Shown piece by piece: positions 7,531 to 16,220 of a DNA stretch of 32,292 bases (position 1 is the stretch's first letter; each line of letters begins with the position of its first letter). The notes below the pieces were generated by a model that was not told the DNA's origin, did not search any database, and saw nothing but the letters and a program-made list of their open reading frames with translations. Source of the stretch: Pseudoxanthomonas mexicana (lineage in GTDB: Bacteria; Pseudomonadota; Gammaproteobacteria; Xanthomonadales; Xanthomonadaceae); contig NZ_LSIF01000047.1 in the NCBI RefSeq assembly GCF_001556105.1, forward strand, positions 1 to 32,292, in the 5' to 3' direction. Made by a program: the position numbers and the translations under genes.

Positions 7531-8223
7531 TCAGTAGCCCTGTCGCTTGCGCATGCGCCGCGCGATCGCGGCACGCACGAACAGCGCGAACACCACGCCA
7601 AACAGGAAACCGGCGATGTGCGCCCACCATGCGACGGTGCCGAACGTGGGGCCGGTGTAGGCGAACACGACCTGCAGCAGCGCCCAGATGCCGATCAGCA
7701 GCGAGGCGGGCGCTTTCACGAACTCCAGGAACAGGCCCAACGGCAGCACGACCCCGAGCTTGGCGGTGGGGAACAGCGCGAGGTAGGCGCCGATGACCGC
7801 AGAGACGGCGCCACTCGCGCCGATGATCACGCGGTCGGGTGTGCCGATGCTGAGGACCGCGGCGACATTCGCCACCGCGCCGCCCACCAGGAACAACAGC
7901 AGGAACCGCCACGGCCCCATCGCCCGCTCCGACGGCAAGCCGAAGATCAGCAGGAACACCAGGTTGCCCACCAGGTGGGCCCAGTCCGCGTGCAGGAACA
8001 GCGCGGTGAACAGGCGCAGTACCGTGCCGCTCTGCAACGAGGCCAGCCAGACCTCCGGTGCCACCATGCCGCCGGTCAGCGCTCCCCATCGGGTCAGCAG
8101 GTGACCCTGGGCGGCGTCGCCAAGGGTCAGCGACCAGCAAAACGCAGCGGACAGGAGCACCAGCAGGACAGGCGTGGCCCAGCGGACGTGGGGTTTCCGA
8201 CGGGAAGGGAGCGAGACGAACAT
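7531..8223 (-). CDS. Rhomboid family intramembrane serine protease
   Basis: This 230-residue inner-membrane protein has about six transmembrane helices. The catalytic dyad is visible: Ser137 in the GASG motif, and His202 in AHIAGFLFG within the last helix. The conserved HADWAHLVGN (His78, His83, Asn87) supplies the oxyanion-side residues typical of bacterial rhomboids. Rhomboids cleave membrane-spanning substrates inside the bilayer; the substrate is unknown. The start at 8223 (MFVSLPSRRK) puts a basic N-terminus before the first helix; an in-frame extension to 8292 is unlikely. It is divergent from fadL. Confidence 0.92.
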   Translation of the reverse strand: MFVSLPSRRKPHVRWATPVLLVLLSAAFCWSLTLGDAAQGHLLTRWGALTGGMVAPEVWLASLQSGTVLRLFTALFLHADWAHLVGNLVFLLIFGLPSERAMGPWRFLLLFLVGGAVANVAAVLSIGTPDRVIIGASGAVSAVIGAYLALFPTAKLGVVLPLGLFLEFVKAPASLLIGIWALLQVVFAYTGPTFGTVAWWAHIAGFLFGVVFALFVRAAIARRMRKRQGY

Positions 8224-8306
8224 GCGGCCGCACTGTACCGGGTCGCCGGACACCTGCCCATGGTGCGCCGTAACGAAACTGAATAGGGGCAATGACTTAC
8301 GGCCGA

Positions 8307-8334
8307 TTGTTAGTGTTTAGTTAGCAGGTATACT
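8307..8334 (+). promoter_or_regulatory. Sigma-70-like promoter of fadL
   Basis: TTGTTA (8307-8312) and TATACT (8329-8334) are spaced by 16 nt, in a locally AT-rich stretch of an otherwise GC-rich genome. They leave a 5' leader of about 100 nt before the fadL ATG. Confidence 0.65.
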
Positions 8335-8335
8335 G

Positions 8336-8351
8336 CATACGGCGTCGTATG
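8336..8351. promoter_or_regulatory. Palindrome at the expected fadL transcription start
   Basis: CATACG-GCGT-CGTATG is a perfect 6-bp inverted repeat beginning one base after the -10 box. Its position over the likely transcription start is where a repressor operator would sit. It does not match the known FadR or PsrA consensus as I remember them, so the regulator is unknown. Confidence 0.4.
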
Positions 8352-8443
8352 TCGGGAGGGGCTTCCGGCAGGTCGAAAGGTGGACAACACACCGCGGCCT
8401 CAACGACGCAGGCGATCCCTTACCCACGTCTCCGGAGACACAG

Positions 8444-9796
8444 ATGGAATTCACCAAGAACCTGACCCGCGTTACCGCACTGGCCCTCGGCATCGCCGGC
8501 GTGCTCGCCTATGGCGACGTGCACGCGGCCGCCTTCCAGCTGAAGGAAAACAGTGCGAAGGGCATGGGGCGCGCCTTCGCAGGCTCGGCCAGTGCCGAAG
8601 GCGACGCCTCGATCATCGTCAACAACCCGGCCGGCATGCGCCAGCTCGACGGCCGCCAGTTTCAGGCCGATCTGAGCGCGGTCAGCTTCTCGGCCGAGTT
8701 CACCGGTGCCGGCCGCAATGCAGGCCCGGGTGGCGCCGGCACCGGCACCGCGATCAGCGGTGGCAACGGTGGGGATGCGGGCAAGATCGCCGCCATTCCT
8801 GCGGCTTACTTCTACACCCCGATCGGCGAGCAGGCCCACCTGGGTATCTCGCTGAGCGTGCCGTACGGTTTCGCCACCGAGTACGACGCCAATTGGGTCG
8901 GCCGCTACAGCGGCACCAAGACCCAGATGGAAGTCGTTGACCTGGGCGCCTCGTTCTCCTACGACGTCAACCCGTACGTGTCCTTCGGCGCCAGCGTGTT
9001 TGCCGAGTACATGACCATCGAGCTGGGCAACGCCATCGACTTCGGTGCGATCGTTGCGCAGGCCGGCGTGCCGGGCTTCGCTCCGGGCAGCGCCGACGGC
9101 AGCCTCAGGATCGAGGGCGACAATGTCAGGCTCGGCTGGACCGCCGGCGGCCTGTTCAGCCCGAGCGAGAACACCCACATCGGTATCAGTTACCGGTCGA
9201 AGGTCGAGCACAAGATCAAGGACGGCGATGCCACCTTCACCAAGAATCCGCAGGTGACGGCGATCCTTGGCGCTGCGCGTCCGGGCTGGTTTGTCGACAC
9301 CAAGGGTAGCGCTACGGTAACCCTGCCGGCTTCGGCCACGTTGAGCGTGACCCATCACGTCAACGATCGCCTGATGATCGCCGCGGACGTGACCCGTACC
9401 GCCTGGTCGACGGCATTCGATGCGGTGACCATCGACTACGCGTCGAGCCAGCCCAATTCGGTGCTGAAATTCAACTACCGCGACACCACCTTCGCCTCGA
9501 TCGGTGCCGACTACAAGATCAGCGACAAGCTGACGTTCCGTGGCGGCGTGGCGTACGACCAGACCCCGACCACCACCGCACACCGCGACGTGCGCGTGCC
9601 GGACACCACCCGTCGCTGGGTGACCCTGGGCCTGGGCTACACCGCGTCGGAGAACATGGAGTTCAACCTCGGCTACCTGCACATCTTCGCCAAGGACCCG
9701 ACCGTTCGCGCGGCCTCGGAAACCGGCAATGTGGTGAACGGCAAGTACGACGTGGTGGGTGACGTGCTGGCCGCGTCGATCAACTACAAGTTCTGA
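8444..9796 (+). CDS. fadL: FadL-type outer-membrane long-chain fatty acid/hydrophobe transporter
   Basis: This 450-residue outer-membrane beta-barrel (OmpP1/FadL/TodX family) carries long-chain fatty acids or other hydrophobic compounds across the outer membrane by lateral diffusion. A signal peptide runs to about residue 28 (VHA/A). The mature protein begins with the conserved hatch region AAFQLKENSAKGMGRAFAG, followed by the family hallmark NNPAGM. Alternating amphipathic strands continue to a terminal aromatic residue (SINYKF), the barrel insertion signal. A Gly-rich loop at about residues 93-112 is probably extracellular. The ATG has a GGAGA ribosome site. It has its own promoter, a possible operator palindrome and a terminator. 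Confidence 0.94.
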   Translation: MEFTKNLTRVTALALGIAGVLAYGDVHAAAFQLKENSAKGMGRAFAGSASAEGDASIIVNNPAGMRQLDGRQFQADLSAVSFSAEFTGAGRNAGPGGAGTGTAISGGNGGDAGKIAAIPAAYFYTPIGEQAHLGISLSVPYGFATEYDANWVGRYSGTKTQMEVVDLGASFSYDVNPYVSFGASVFAEYMTIELGNAIDFGAIVAQAGVPGFAPGSADGSLRIEGDNVRLGWTAGGLFSPSENTHIGISYRSKVEHKIKDGDATFTKNPQVTAILGAARPGWFVDTKGSATVTLPASATLSVTHHVNDRLMIAADVTRTAWSTAFDAVTIDYASSQPNSVLKFNYRDTTFASIGADYKISDKLTFRGGVAYDQTPTTTAHRDVRVPDTTRRWVTLGLGYTASENMEFNLGYLHIFAKDPTVRAASETGNVVNGKYDVVGDVLAASINYKF

Positions 9797-9821
9797 TCGC
9801 CTCGCGCATCCGGGCTGCAGG

Positions 9822-9849
9822 AAAACCCCGCCTCGGCGGGGTTTTTCTT
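9822..9849. terminator. Bidirectional terminator between fadL and the SMP-30 gene
   Basis: AAAACCCCGCC (9822-9832) and GGCGGGGTTTT (9835-9845) form an 11-bp stem with a T-rich tail on the plus strand. The complementary A-run at the other side also gives T residues on the minus strand. It lies between two convergent stop codons, so it probably serves both. Confidence 0.9.
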
Positions 9850-9859
9850 TGCCGGTGGA

Positions 9860-10813
9860 TCAGTACGGCAGTCCCGCCACCGCAAGCTCGATCGACCACA
9901 GGCTCGCCGCGCCGGTGAGGAACAGCGTGCGCCTGTCGCCGCCGCCGAACGCGCCATTGGTGATGTTGGCATCCACGTGGATCGTCGCCAGCACCTCACC
10001 CGCTGGCGAGAACACGCGCACGCGCCGCTCGCCGTGCTCGGTGACGTAGACGTTGCCCAGGCAGTCGACGGCCAGCCCGTCGCCGCCGCGGATACGGGCG
10101 AGATCGTTGCCCGGTCCCGGCACGCCTTCCCGCAAGCGATAGGCGCGAAGCACGTCGCCGCCGTCGGCACCGCCGGCGACGTAGAGCGTGGTGCCGTCCG
10201 GCGACAGCGCGATGCCGTTGGGATTGCGCAGGCGGTCGTCCACGACGCTCGTCACGCCGTCGTGGTGCCGGTAGACGCGCGTGAGCGGCTGGCCGCCCGG
10301 CGCAGCCTTGCGCTGGTACTCGGGGTCGGTGAAGTAGAGGCTGCCGTCGGCGGCCATCACCAGGTCGTTCGGTGAGTTGAACGGCGCGCCTTCGAAGGTG
10401 GACACGAGCGGCGTGCGGTCGCCATCGGACAGGTCGACGCGCGCCACCTGCTTGCGGTCGTGTGTGGCCGCGATGAGATTCCCGTCGAGATCCAGCGCCA
10501 GGCCATTGCTGCCGCTGTCGACGACGACGGTCTCCCACCGGTCCGGCGGGGTGAAGCGGCGGATGCGCGAGGGAAAGCGCCCGTTGTGCACGAAGTCGGA
10601 CAGGTACAGCGCGCCGTCCTTCCACACGGCGCCTTCATAGAGGCGATCCTGGTCGTCGTCGACCTTGGCCGCGGCCACGCGCGTGGCGGTCAGTTCGCCC
10701 GACGGCGCGTGGCCGGCATCGGCGGGACAGATGGCGCGATAGGCCGATGCCTGTGCGAAGGGCGCTGCGCCACACAGGAGCAGGGCGGCGATGAGGCGAT
10801 GGTGACGCGGCAT
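9860..10813 (-). CDS. SMP-30/gluconolactonase/LRE family periplasmic protein
   Basis: This 317-residue protein has a signal peptide (residues 1-22, FAQA) and a six-bladed beta-propeller of the SMP-30/gluconolaconase-like region family. Typical metal-site motifs are seen: an Asn in SPNDLVMAADGSLYFTDPEY, an Asn in NPNGIALSPDGTTLYV and an Asp in GDGLAVDCLGNVYVTEHG. Family members hydrolyse sugar lactones or related esters with a divalent cation; the substrate here is unknown and a purely structural role is possible. It starts 13 nt after the diguanylate cyclase stop codon on the same strand, so the two are probably co-transcribed. Confidence 0.87.
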   Translation of the reverse strand: MPRHHRLIAALLLCGAAPFAQASAYRAICPADAGHAPSGELTATRVAAAKVDDDQDRLYEGAVWKDGALYLSDFVHNGRFPSRIRRFTPPDRWETVVVDSGSNGLALDLDGNLIAATHDRKQVARVDLSDGDRTPLVSTFEGAPFNSPNDLVMAADGSLYFTDPEYQRKAAPGGQPLTRVYRHHDGVTSVVDDRLRNPNGIALSPDGTTLYVAGGADGGDVLRAYRLREGVPGPGNDLARIRGGDGLAVDCLGNVYVTEHGERRVRVFSPAGEVLATIHVDANITNGAFGGGDRRTLFLTGAASLWSIELAVAGLPY

Positions 10814-10826
10814 GGCGGTCTCGCGA

Positions 10827-11987
10827 TCAGGCGGGGTGCCAGCGTACCTCGATCCGGTTGCGCCCCTTGTGCTTGGCCGCGTACAGCGCCTCGTCGGCCA
10901 GCCGCATCAGCATCTCGTACGGCGCATGGCGATCGGCGGTGAACGAAATGCCGAGGCTCACGGTGATGCGGATATCGCGGCCGATCGGTGCGAATTCCAG
11001 CGCCATCACCTGCTGGCGGATGCGTTCGGCCAACGCATGCGCGGTATCGGCCTGCGTGTCGCGCAGCAGCAGCATGAATTCCTCGCCGCCGAGCCGGGCG
11101 AACAGGTCCTCGCTGCGGATGCAGCCGCGGACCACATCGGAGAAGCGTTGCAGCACCACGTCGCCGGCTTCGTGGCCGTGATCGTCGTTGACCGCCTTGA
11201 AATGGTCCAGATCCAGCGCGATCACGGCCAGTCCGTGTTCCGTGGCGGGACGTGAGCGATGTGATTGCAGTTCGTTGTCCAGCCCGCGACGGTTGAGCGC
11301 GCCGGTCAGTGGATCGAACAGCGCGCCCTGGCGCAGCGGCTCCGCGGCACGGAAGCTCGCCAGCATCAGCATGCAGAAATTGAGCATGAACCAGATCGAC
11401 AGATCGAGGTTGACCCACATCGGATTCGGGCCGTAGCGACCGGTCAGCGCCGCCAGCAGGTCGCCACCGTAGAGCCACAGCAGCACCGCGCAGCCAAAGA
11501 TCATCAGTCGCGCCGGGACATGGTCGGGTGCGCTGCGCAGCGCCAGCAGGTGGCGCACCATCACCGCCAGCACGATCACTTCGGTCGCGCTCATCGCGGC
11601 GCCTTGCGCATCGACACCGCCGTCGACGGCCATGCCGATCAGCGAGAAGCCGATGCACAGCGGCAGCAGCGCGTGCTCCCAGCGCGTCAGCGCGCGCTGC
11701 TGCACGAACTGGATGATCGACCACGCCAGCCCGACCAGCCCCGCACACGCGAGCAGGCCGCCCACGCCGGCGATGCCATCGGCGAAGGATTCGTTGCCTG
11801 CCCGCACCAGCGTTTGCGCGGTGCCGTCCAGCATCGCCGCACCCAGTGAGTACAGGAAGTGCGCCACGCCCCACGTGGCGATGCCGCGCACGCCGCGCGA
11901 GACCTTGCCTACGTAGAAGAACAGCGCCAGCAGCACGGCGGCGAGCGCGCAGTCGCTGAGCAGCAGGTTGTAGAAATCGGTCGTCAT
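10827..11987 (-). CDS. Membrane-bound diguanylate cyclase (GGDEF)
   Basis: This 386-residue inner-membrane protein makes cyclic di-GMP from two GTP. The N-terminal 210 residues form about six or seven hydrophobic helices with no recognised ligand domain. The GGDEF domain runs from about residue 220 (FDPLTGALNRRG) and holds GGEEF at 300-304, an active signature. An RxxD inhibitory site (Arg291-Asp294, RSED) lies exactly five residues before it, so product feedback inhibition is expected. The start at 11987 gives MTTDFYNLLL directly before the first helix; in-frame extension to 12071 adds a basic, GC-biased leader and is rejected. The SMP-30 gene follows after 13 nt. Confidence 0.93.
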   Translation of the reverse strand: MTTDFYNLLLSDCALAAVLLALFFYVGKVSRGVRGIATWGVAHFLYSLGAAMLDGTAQTLVRAGNESFADGIAGVGGLLACAGLVGLAWSIIQFVQQRALTRWEHALLPLCIGFSLIGMAVDGGVDAQGAAMSATEVIVLAVMVRHLLALRSAPDHVPARLMIFGCAVLLWLYGGDLLAALTGRYGPNPMWVNLDLSIWFMLNFCMLMLASFRAAEPLRQGALFDPLTGALNRRGLDNELQSHRSRPATEHGLAVIALDLDHFKAVNDDHGHEAGDVVLQRFSDVVRGCIRSEDLFARLGGEEFMLLLRDTQADTAHALAERIRQQVMALEFAPIGRDIRITVSLGISFTADRHAPYEMLMRLADEALYAAKHKGRNRIEVRWHPA

Positions 11988-12176
11988 GCGTCGTCGAGGC
12001 CTTGCTGGCCGTGAAGCTCCCTGTCGATGCCAGAACGCAGGATGCGGCACAATTCGGCACCCGCGGTGCACCGATGCTCGCGTACGCGAAGGGGAACTTC
12101 AGCGACGGAGACCACGGAATCCGCAGCATCGATGCCTGCAGCGCCGCGCGGCAGTGCCGGGGGTCATGCCTCAATG

Positions 12177-12200
12177 AAAAGCCCCGCCGGAGCGGGGCTG
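12177..12200 (-). terminator. Rho-independent terminator of putA
   Basis: AGCCCCGC (12180-12187) and GCGGGGCT (12192-12199) form an 8-bp stem around a CGGA loop. On the minus strand TTTT follows directly. It lies about 50 nt beyond the putA stop. A second hairpin (GCATCGGC 12209-12216 with GCCGATGC 12228-12235) precedes it. The rest of the gap 11988-12246 holds nothing else I can recognise apart from the unseen promoter of the cyclase gene. Confidence 0.85.
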
Positions 12201-12246
12201 ACGAGGACGCATCGGCGGCTGTGGCCTGCCGATGCCGGTGTCGATG

Positions 12247-15200
12247 TCACTCGCCCAGGGTCAGGAGCGATGCGTTGCCGCCGGCCGCCGTGGTGTTGAC
12301 GGTGACCGTCTTCTCGGTGGCGAAGCGCGGCAGGTAGTGCGGGCCACCGGCCTTCGGCCCGGTGCCGGACAGGCCCTGGCCGCCGAACGGCTGCACGCCG
12401 ACCACCGCACCGATCTGGTTGCGGTTGACGTAGACGTTGCCGACCTTCACGCGTGCGGCGATGCGGTCGATGGTCTCGTCGATGCGCGAGTGCACGCCCA
12501 GGGTCAGGCCGTAGCCGGTGGCGTTGATCTGGTCGATCACCGCATCCAGCTGGTCGGCCTTCCAGCGCACCACGTGCAGCGCCGGCCCGAAGATTTCCTT
12601 CTGCAGCTGGTCGAGCGACGTCAGTTCCCATGCGCGCGGCGCGAAGAAGGTGCCGTGCGCGGTGTCGTCGCCGGCGTTCGCTTGCTTGATGAGGCGCGCT
12701 TCCTTCGCCATGCGCACGGCGTGGTCGTCGAGGATCTTCAGCGCATCGGCATCGATCACCGGGCCGACGTCGGTCGACAGCAGGCCAGGATCGCCGATCT
12801 TCAGTTCGTCCATCGCGCCGGCGAGCATCGTCATGACCTTGTCGGCGATGTCGTCCTGCACGAACAGCGCGCGCGCGGCCGAGCAGCGCTGGCCGGCGGA
12901 GGTGAAGGCCGAGCCCATCGCATCTTTCACCAGCTGCTCGGGCAGCGCCGACGAGTCGGCGATGAAGGCGTTCTGGCCGCCGGTCTCGGCGATCAGGGTA
13001 GCGATCGGGCCGGCGTCGCGGCCGGCGAGCGCACGGTTGATCGCGCGCGCGGTCTCGGTGGAGCCGGTGAAGGCGACGCCGGCGACGCGCGGGTCCTTGG
13101 TCAGGGCCGCACCGACGGTGGCACCGTCGCCGGGCAGGAACTGCAGCACGGCTTCCGGAATGCCGGCTTCGTGCAACAGCTTCACCGCGGCGTGGCCGAT
13201 CAGGTTGGTCTGTTCGGCCGGCTTGGCGATGACGCTGTTGCCGGCGGCGAGTGCGGCGCTGACCTGGCCCAGGAAGATCGCCAGCGGGAAGTTCCATGGG
13301 CTGATGCAGACGAATACGCCGCGGCCCTGCAGCTGCAGCTGGTTGGATTCGCCGGTCGGGCCGGGCAGGTGTTCCGGCGCGCCGAACTGCGCGCGCGCCT
13401 GCGCTGCGTAGTAGCGCAGGAAGTCGACCGCTTCGCGCACTTCGGCGACGCCGTCGGGGATGGTCTTGCCGGCTTCCTTCACGCACAGCGCGAGGTAGTC
13501 GGGCAGGCGCTGTTCCAGCAGGTTGGCGGCGTGCTCGAGGATCGCGGCGCGGCTGGCGGCCGGCGTGCGGTCCCAGGCGGGCTGCGCGGCGACGGCGTTG
13601 GCCAGCGCCTTGTCGACGGCGGCGCTGTCGGCCGGTTGCCATTCGCCGACGGTCTGGCGGCGGTCGGCGGGATTGATCACCGGCAGTGCCGCGCTGGCGA
13701 CGACCGCGCCCGGCACCAGCGGCGCGGCGCGCCACGGCTTGACCGCCGCGTTGATGCGCTCGGCCAGCGCGCGCAGGTCGTTGTCGTTGGCGAGGTTGGC
13801 GCCCATGGAGTTGTTCCTGTCAGAAGAGGCGATGGGAGCCGGCTGGCTCCGGAAAAGATCGACCGGCAGCGGGATGCGCGGGTGCGGGATGGACTCGAAT
13901 TCGGACACGGTCTGCACCGGGTCGCGCACCAGGTCCTCGATGGCGACGTTCTCGTCGGTGATGCGGTTGACGAAGCTGCTGTTGGCGCCGTTCTCGAGCA
14001 GGCGGCGCACCAGATAGGGCAGCAGGTCCTCGTGCGAGCCGACCGGCGCGTACACGCGGCAGGGCGTGTCGAGGCGGTGCTTGGGCACCACTTCGGCGTA
14101 CAGGTCGTCGCCCATGCCGTGCAGCTTCTGGTGCTCGTACGGTCGGCCGTCGGCGATGAAGCGGATCGCGGCGATGGTCTGCGCGTTGTGGGTGGCGAAC
14201 ATCGGATACAGCGCATCGCCCTGGTCGAGCATGCGGCGCGCGTTGGCGAGGTAGGACACGTCGGTGTTCGGCTTGCGGGTGAACACCGGGTAGCCCGGAT
14301 GGCCGTCGATCTGGGCGCGCTTGATTTCGGCATCCCAGTACGCGCCCTTCACCAGGCGCACCGGGATGCGGCGACCGACGCGGCGGGCGAGGTCGGCGAG
14401 GAAATCGATCACGTGCGGCGTGCGCTTCTGGTACGCCTGCACGGCCAGGCCGTAGCCTTCCCAGCCATCGAGCGAGGCATCGGAGAAGGTCGCGTCGATC
14501 AGGTCCAGCGACAGCTCCAGGCGGTCGGCTTCTTCGGCGTCGATGGTGAAACCGATGCTGTAAGACTTGGCCAGCTGCGCCAGTTCGAGGATGGCGGGGG
14601 CCAGCTCCTTCATCACCCGGGCGCGCTTGGCGTGCTCGTAGCGCGGGTGCAGCGCGGACAGCTTGATCGAGATGCTCGGTGCCGCGAACACATCCGCGAA
14701 CGGACCGGTGCGGCCGATCGCATGGATCGCCTGGCGGTAGGCCTCGAGATAGCGGGCGGCGTCCTTCGTGGTCAGCGCACCCTCGCCCAGCATGTCGAAC
14801 GAGTAGCGGTAGTCGGCGTTCTCGCCCTTGCGGCTGCGCGCCAGCGCCTCGTCGATGGTGCGGCCCATGACGAACTGGTGGCCCATGATGCGCATCGCCT
14901 GGCGCACGGCCAGGCGGATGACGGGCTCACCGACCCGGCCGACCAGGCGCTTGAAGGCGCCCGGCACGTCGGCGCGGGTCAGGTCGTTCAGGTTGACCAG
15001 CTTGCCGGTCAGCATCAAGCCCCAGGTGGAGGCGTTGACCAGCACCGAATCGCTCTGGCCCAGGTGCCTTTCCCAGTCGGCGTCGCCCAGCTTGTCGCGG
15101 ATCAGCTTGTCGGCGGTCTCCTGGTCGGGGATGCGCAGCAGGGCCTCGGCCACGCACATCAGCAGCACCCCTTCCTCGCTGCCCAGGTCGTACTGGCGCA

Positions 15201-15462
15201 TGAAGGCCTCGATGGCGCCCTGGTCCTGCGCCCGGGCGCGGACCCGCTTCACCAGGTCCACGGCCAGCTTCTGCGCCTGGATCTGGTCGGAGGCCGGCAG
15301 GCGGGCCTGCTCCAGCAGCTCGCGGACATGCTCGGTCTCGTCGCGCAGCCAAGCCGCCGTGATGGCGGCCCGCAGGGCGGCCGGCGGTGCGGGAAGCTCG
15401 GGGGAGACGATGGCGCCGGCCGGCGACGAGGCGGGTGACGGGACAGGCAGGGGAGTCGACAT
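12247..15462 (-). CDS. putA: Bifunctional proline dehydrogenase / L-glutamate-gamma-semialdehyde dehydrogenase
   Basis: This 1071-residue enzyme oxidises proline to glutamate in two steps. An FAD-dependent proline dehydrogenase barrel occupies the first half and passes electrons to the quinone pool; an NAD-dependent aldehyde dehydrogenase occupies the second half, with substrate channelling. The proline-binding Arg pair is seen in YLVRRLLENGANSS. In the dehydrogenase half the Glu826 (AETGGQN) and nucleophile Cys860 (GQRCSAA) are 34 residues apart, as in E. coli PutA, and GSTETARAI is the NAD-binding turn. There is no N-terminal ribbon-helix-helix domain, so unlike E. coli PutA it should not repress its own gene. 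The ATG at 15462 is chosen; an in-frame TTG at 15480 adds six residues, and neither has a strong ribosome site. Confidence 0.96.
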   Translation of the reverse strand: MSTPLPVPSPASSPAGAIVSPELPAPPAALRAAITAAWLRDETEHVRELLEQARLPASDQIQAQKLAVDLVKRVRARAQDQGAIEAFMRQYDLGSEEGVLLMCVAEALLRIPDQETADKLIRDKLGDADWERHLGQSDSVLVNASTWGLMLTGKLVNLNDLTRADVPGAFKRLVGRVGEPVIRLAVRQAMRIMGHQFVMGRTIDEALARSRKGENADYRYSFDMLGEGALTTKDAARYLEAYRQAIHAIGRTGPFADVFAAPSISIKLSALHPRYEHAKRARVMKELAPAILELAQLAKSYSIGFTIDAEEADRLELSLDLIDATFSDASLDGWEGYGLAVQAYQKRTPHVIDFLADLARRVGRRIPVRLVKGAYWDAEIKRAQIDGHPGYPVFTRKPNTDVSYLANARRMLDQGDALYPMFATHNAQTIAAIRFIADGRPYEHQKLHGMGDDLYAEVVPKHRLDTPCRVYAPVGSHEDLLPYLVRRLLENGANSSFVNRITDENVAIEDLVRDPVQTVSEFESIPHPRIPLPVDLFRSQPAPIASSDRNNSMGANLANDNDLRALAERINAAVKPWRAAPLVPGAVVASAALPVINPADRRQTVGEWQPADSAAVDKALANAVAAQPAWDRTPAASRAAILEHAANLLEQRLPDYLALCVKEAGKTIPDGVAEVREAVDFLRYYAAQARAQFGAPEHLPGPTGESNQLQLQGRGVFVCISPWNFPLAIFLGQVSAALAAGNSVIAKPAEQTNLIGHAAVKLLHEAGIPEAVLQFLPGDGATVGAALTKDPRVAGVAFTGSTETARAINRALAGRDAGPIATLIAETGGQNAFIADSSALPEQLVKDAMGSAFTSAGQRCSAARALFVQDDIADKVMTMLAGAMDELKIGDPGLLSTDVGPVIDADALKILDDHAVRMAKEARLIKQANAGDDTAHGTFFAPRAWELTSLDQLQKEIFGPALHVVRWKADQLDAVIDQINATGYGLTLGVHSRIDETIDRIAARVKVGNVYVNRNQIGAVVGVQPFGGQGLSGTGPKAGGPHYLPRFATEKTVTVNTTAAGGNASLLTLGE

Positions 15463-15656
15463 GACGGCAGGGCAGTCCAAAGGCAGTCCATTAGTTTAGG
15501 GCCGCGCAGGCGGCCCGGATATGCCTGTCGTGCGGGGTTTACGGGCTCCGGGCGTGCAGGTTGGCGAGGCGGTGACGCAGGTCGCGGAACGCCCCCGTCG
15601 GTGCGCGATGCGTCCTTGCGGGCGGGCCGTTGCGCGTTGTCCTCGATCAATGCAAC

Positions 15657-15686
15657 TTGCCGCCCCCTGTGCTCGGGAGCTACCAT
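15657..15686 (+). promoter_or_regulatory. Possible promoter for the DUF2244-cox operon
   Basis: TTGCCG (15657-15662) and TACCAT (15681-15686), 18 nt apart, lie 40 nt before the DUF2244 ATG in the 263-nt gap divergent from putA. The match is modest, and nothing else stands out in this gap except an exact GGCAGTCCA duplication (15471-15479 and 15482-15490) next to the putA start. Confidence 0.3.
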
Positions 15687-15725
15687 TCAGCGGTTTTCCG
15701 CAGCCCGGATCGTGTGGCGGACGAC

Positions 15726-16202
15726 ATGATCGACGTGGTGCCGTCATCGTGCGACGGACACGGCGCGCAGCTCCGCCTGCGGCCGCCGCGGGCGCTGACG
15801 CGCCGTCAGTTCGTGATGTTGTTCGCGGCATTGTCGGGTGCGATGTGGGTCGTCGCCGTGCTGGGCTGGTGGGGAGGCAATGCCTTCGCGCCGGCCTTCG
15901 CATTGCTCCACTCGGCCATCGTGGCCACGGCGCTGCATGCGTTGTGGCGCAGTGGCGACCGGGGCGAAGACATCCGCATCGGTCCCGACGCGGTGGAGGT
16001 CACGACCTCTGGCGCGGGGATGGTGTTCCGGGCACACCCCTACTGGGTCCGCCTGTGCATCGAGCGGGGAGGCGAAAGGATTTCGCTGGTTTCCAGCGGC
16101 AGGCGGGTCCGGGTAGGCGACTTCCTGGGGCCGGCCGAACGCCGGGAGCTGGCGGACAGAGTGCAGGATTTACTGGCGGCCGCGAGCGGCCGCAACCGAT
16201 GA
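15726..16202 (+). CDS. DUF2244 membrane protein at the head of the cox operon
   Basis: This 158-residue protein has two central transmembrane helices (about residues 30-72) followed by a soluble beta-rich domain. The pattern of a basic RPPRALT before the helices, EDIRIGPDAVEV, then RISLVSSGRRVRVGDFLGPAERRELADRVQ matches DUF2244. The family is usually encoded directly before cytochrome c oxidase subunit II in proteobacteria; its role is unproven, and an accessory role in oxidase biogenesis is inference from context. The ATG at 15726 is preferred to an in-frame TTG at 15630. The coxB start follows after 18 nt. Confidence 0.85.
   Translation: MIDVVPSSCDGHGAQLRLRPPRALTRRQFVMLFAALSGAMWVVAVLGWWGGNAFAPAFALLHSAIVATALHALWRSGDRGEDIRIGPDAVEVTTSGAGMVFRAHPYWVRLCIERGGERISLVSSGRRVRVGDFLGPAERRELADRVQDLLAAASGRNR
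16176..16193. repeat. Twin GCGGCCGC palindrome, hairpin at the DUF2244 3' end
   Basis: Two exact GCGGCCGC octamers (16176-16183 and 16186-16193) are separated by GA. Each is self-complementary and together they can form an 8-bp all-GC stem. They lie in the last codons of the DUF2244 gene, 28 nt before coxB. A strong stem here could affect mRNA processing between the two genes, or may simply encode the Ala/Ser/Gly/Arg tail. Confidence 0.6.
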
Positions 16203-16220
16203 CGCATTGGGGTCTAGGCA

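Noticed and set aside
12232..15438. 1068-codon open frame opposite putA
   Set aside because: It mirrors the whole putA frame; codon structure and composition are those of an antisense shadow.
12247..15462. Trifunctional PutA with DNA-binding domain
   Set aside because: The N-terminus is a short Pro/Ala stretch directly before the dehydrogenase part; no ribbon-helix-helix segment is present.
15463..15725. Riboswitch or small RNA between putA and DUF2244
   Set aside because: No conserved motif or extended pairing could be seen beyond a short direct duplication and a weak promoter match.
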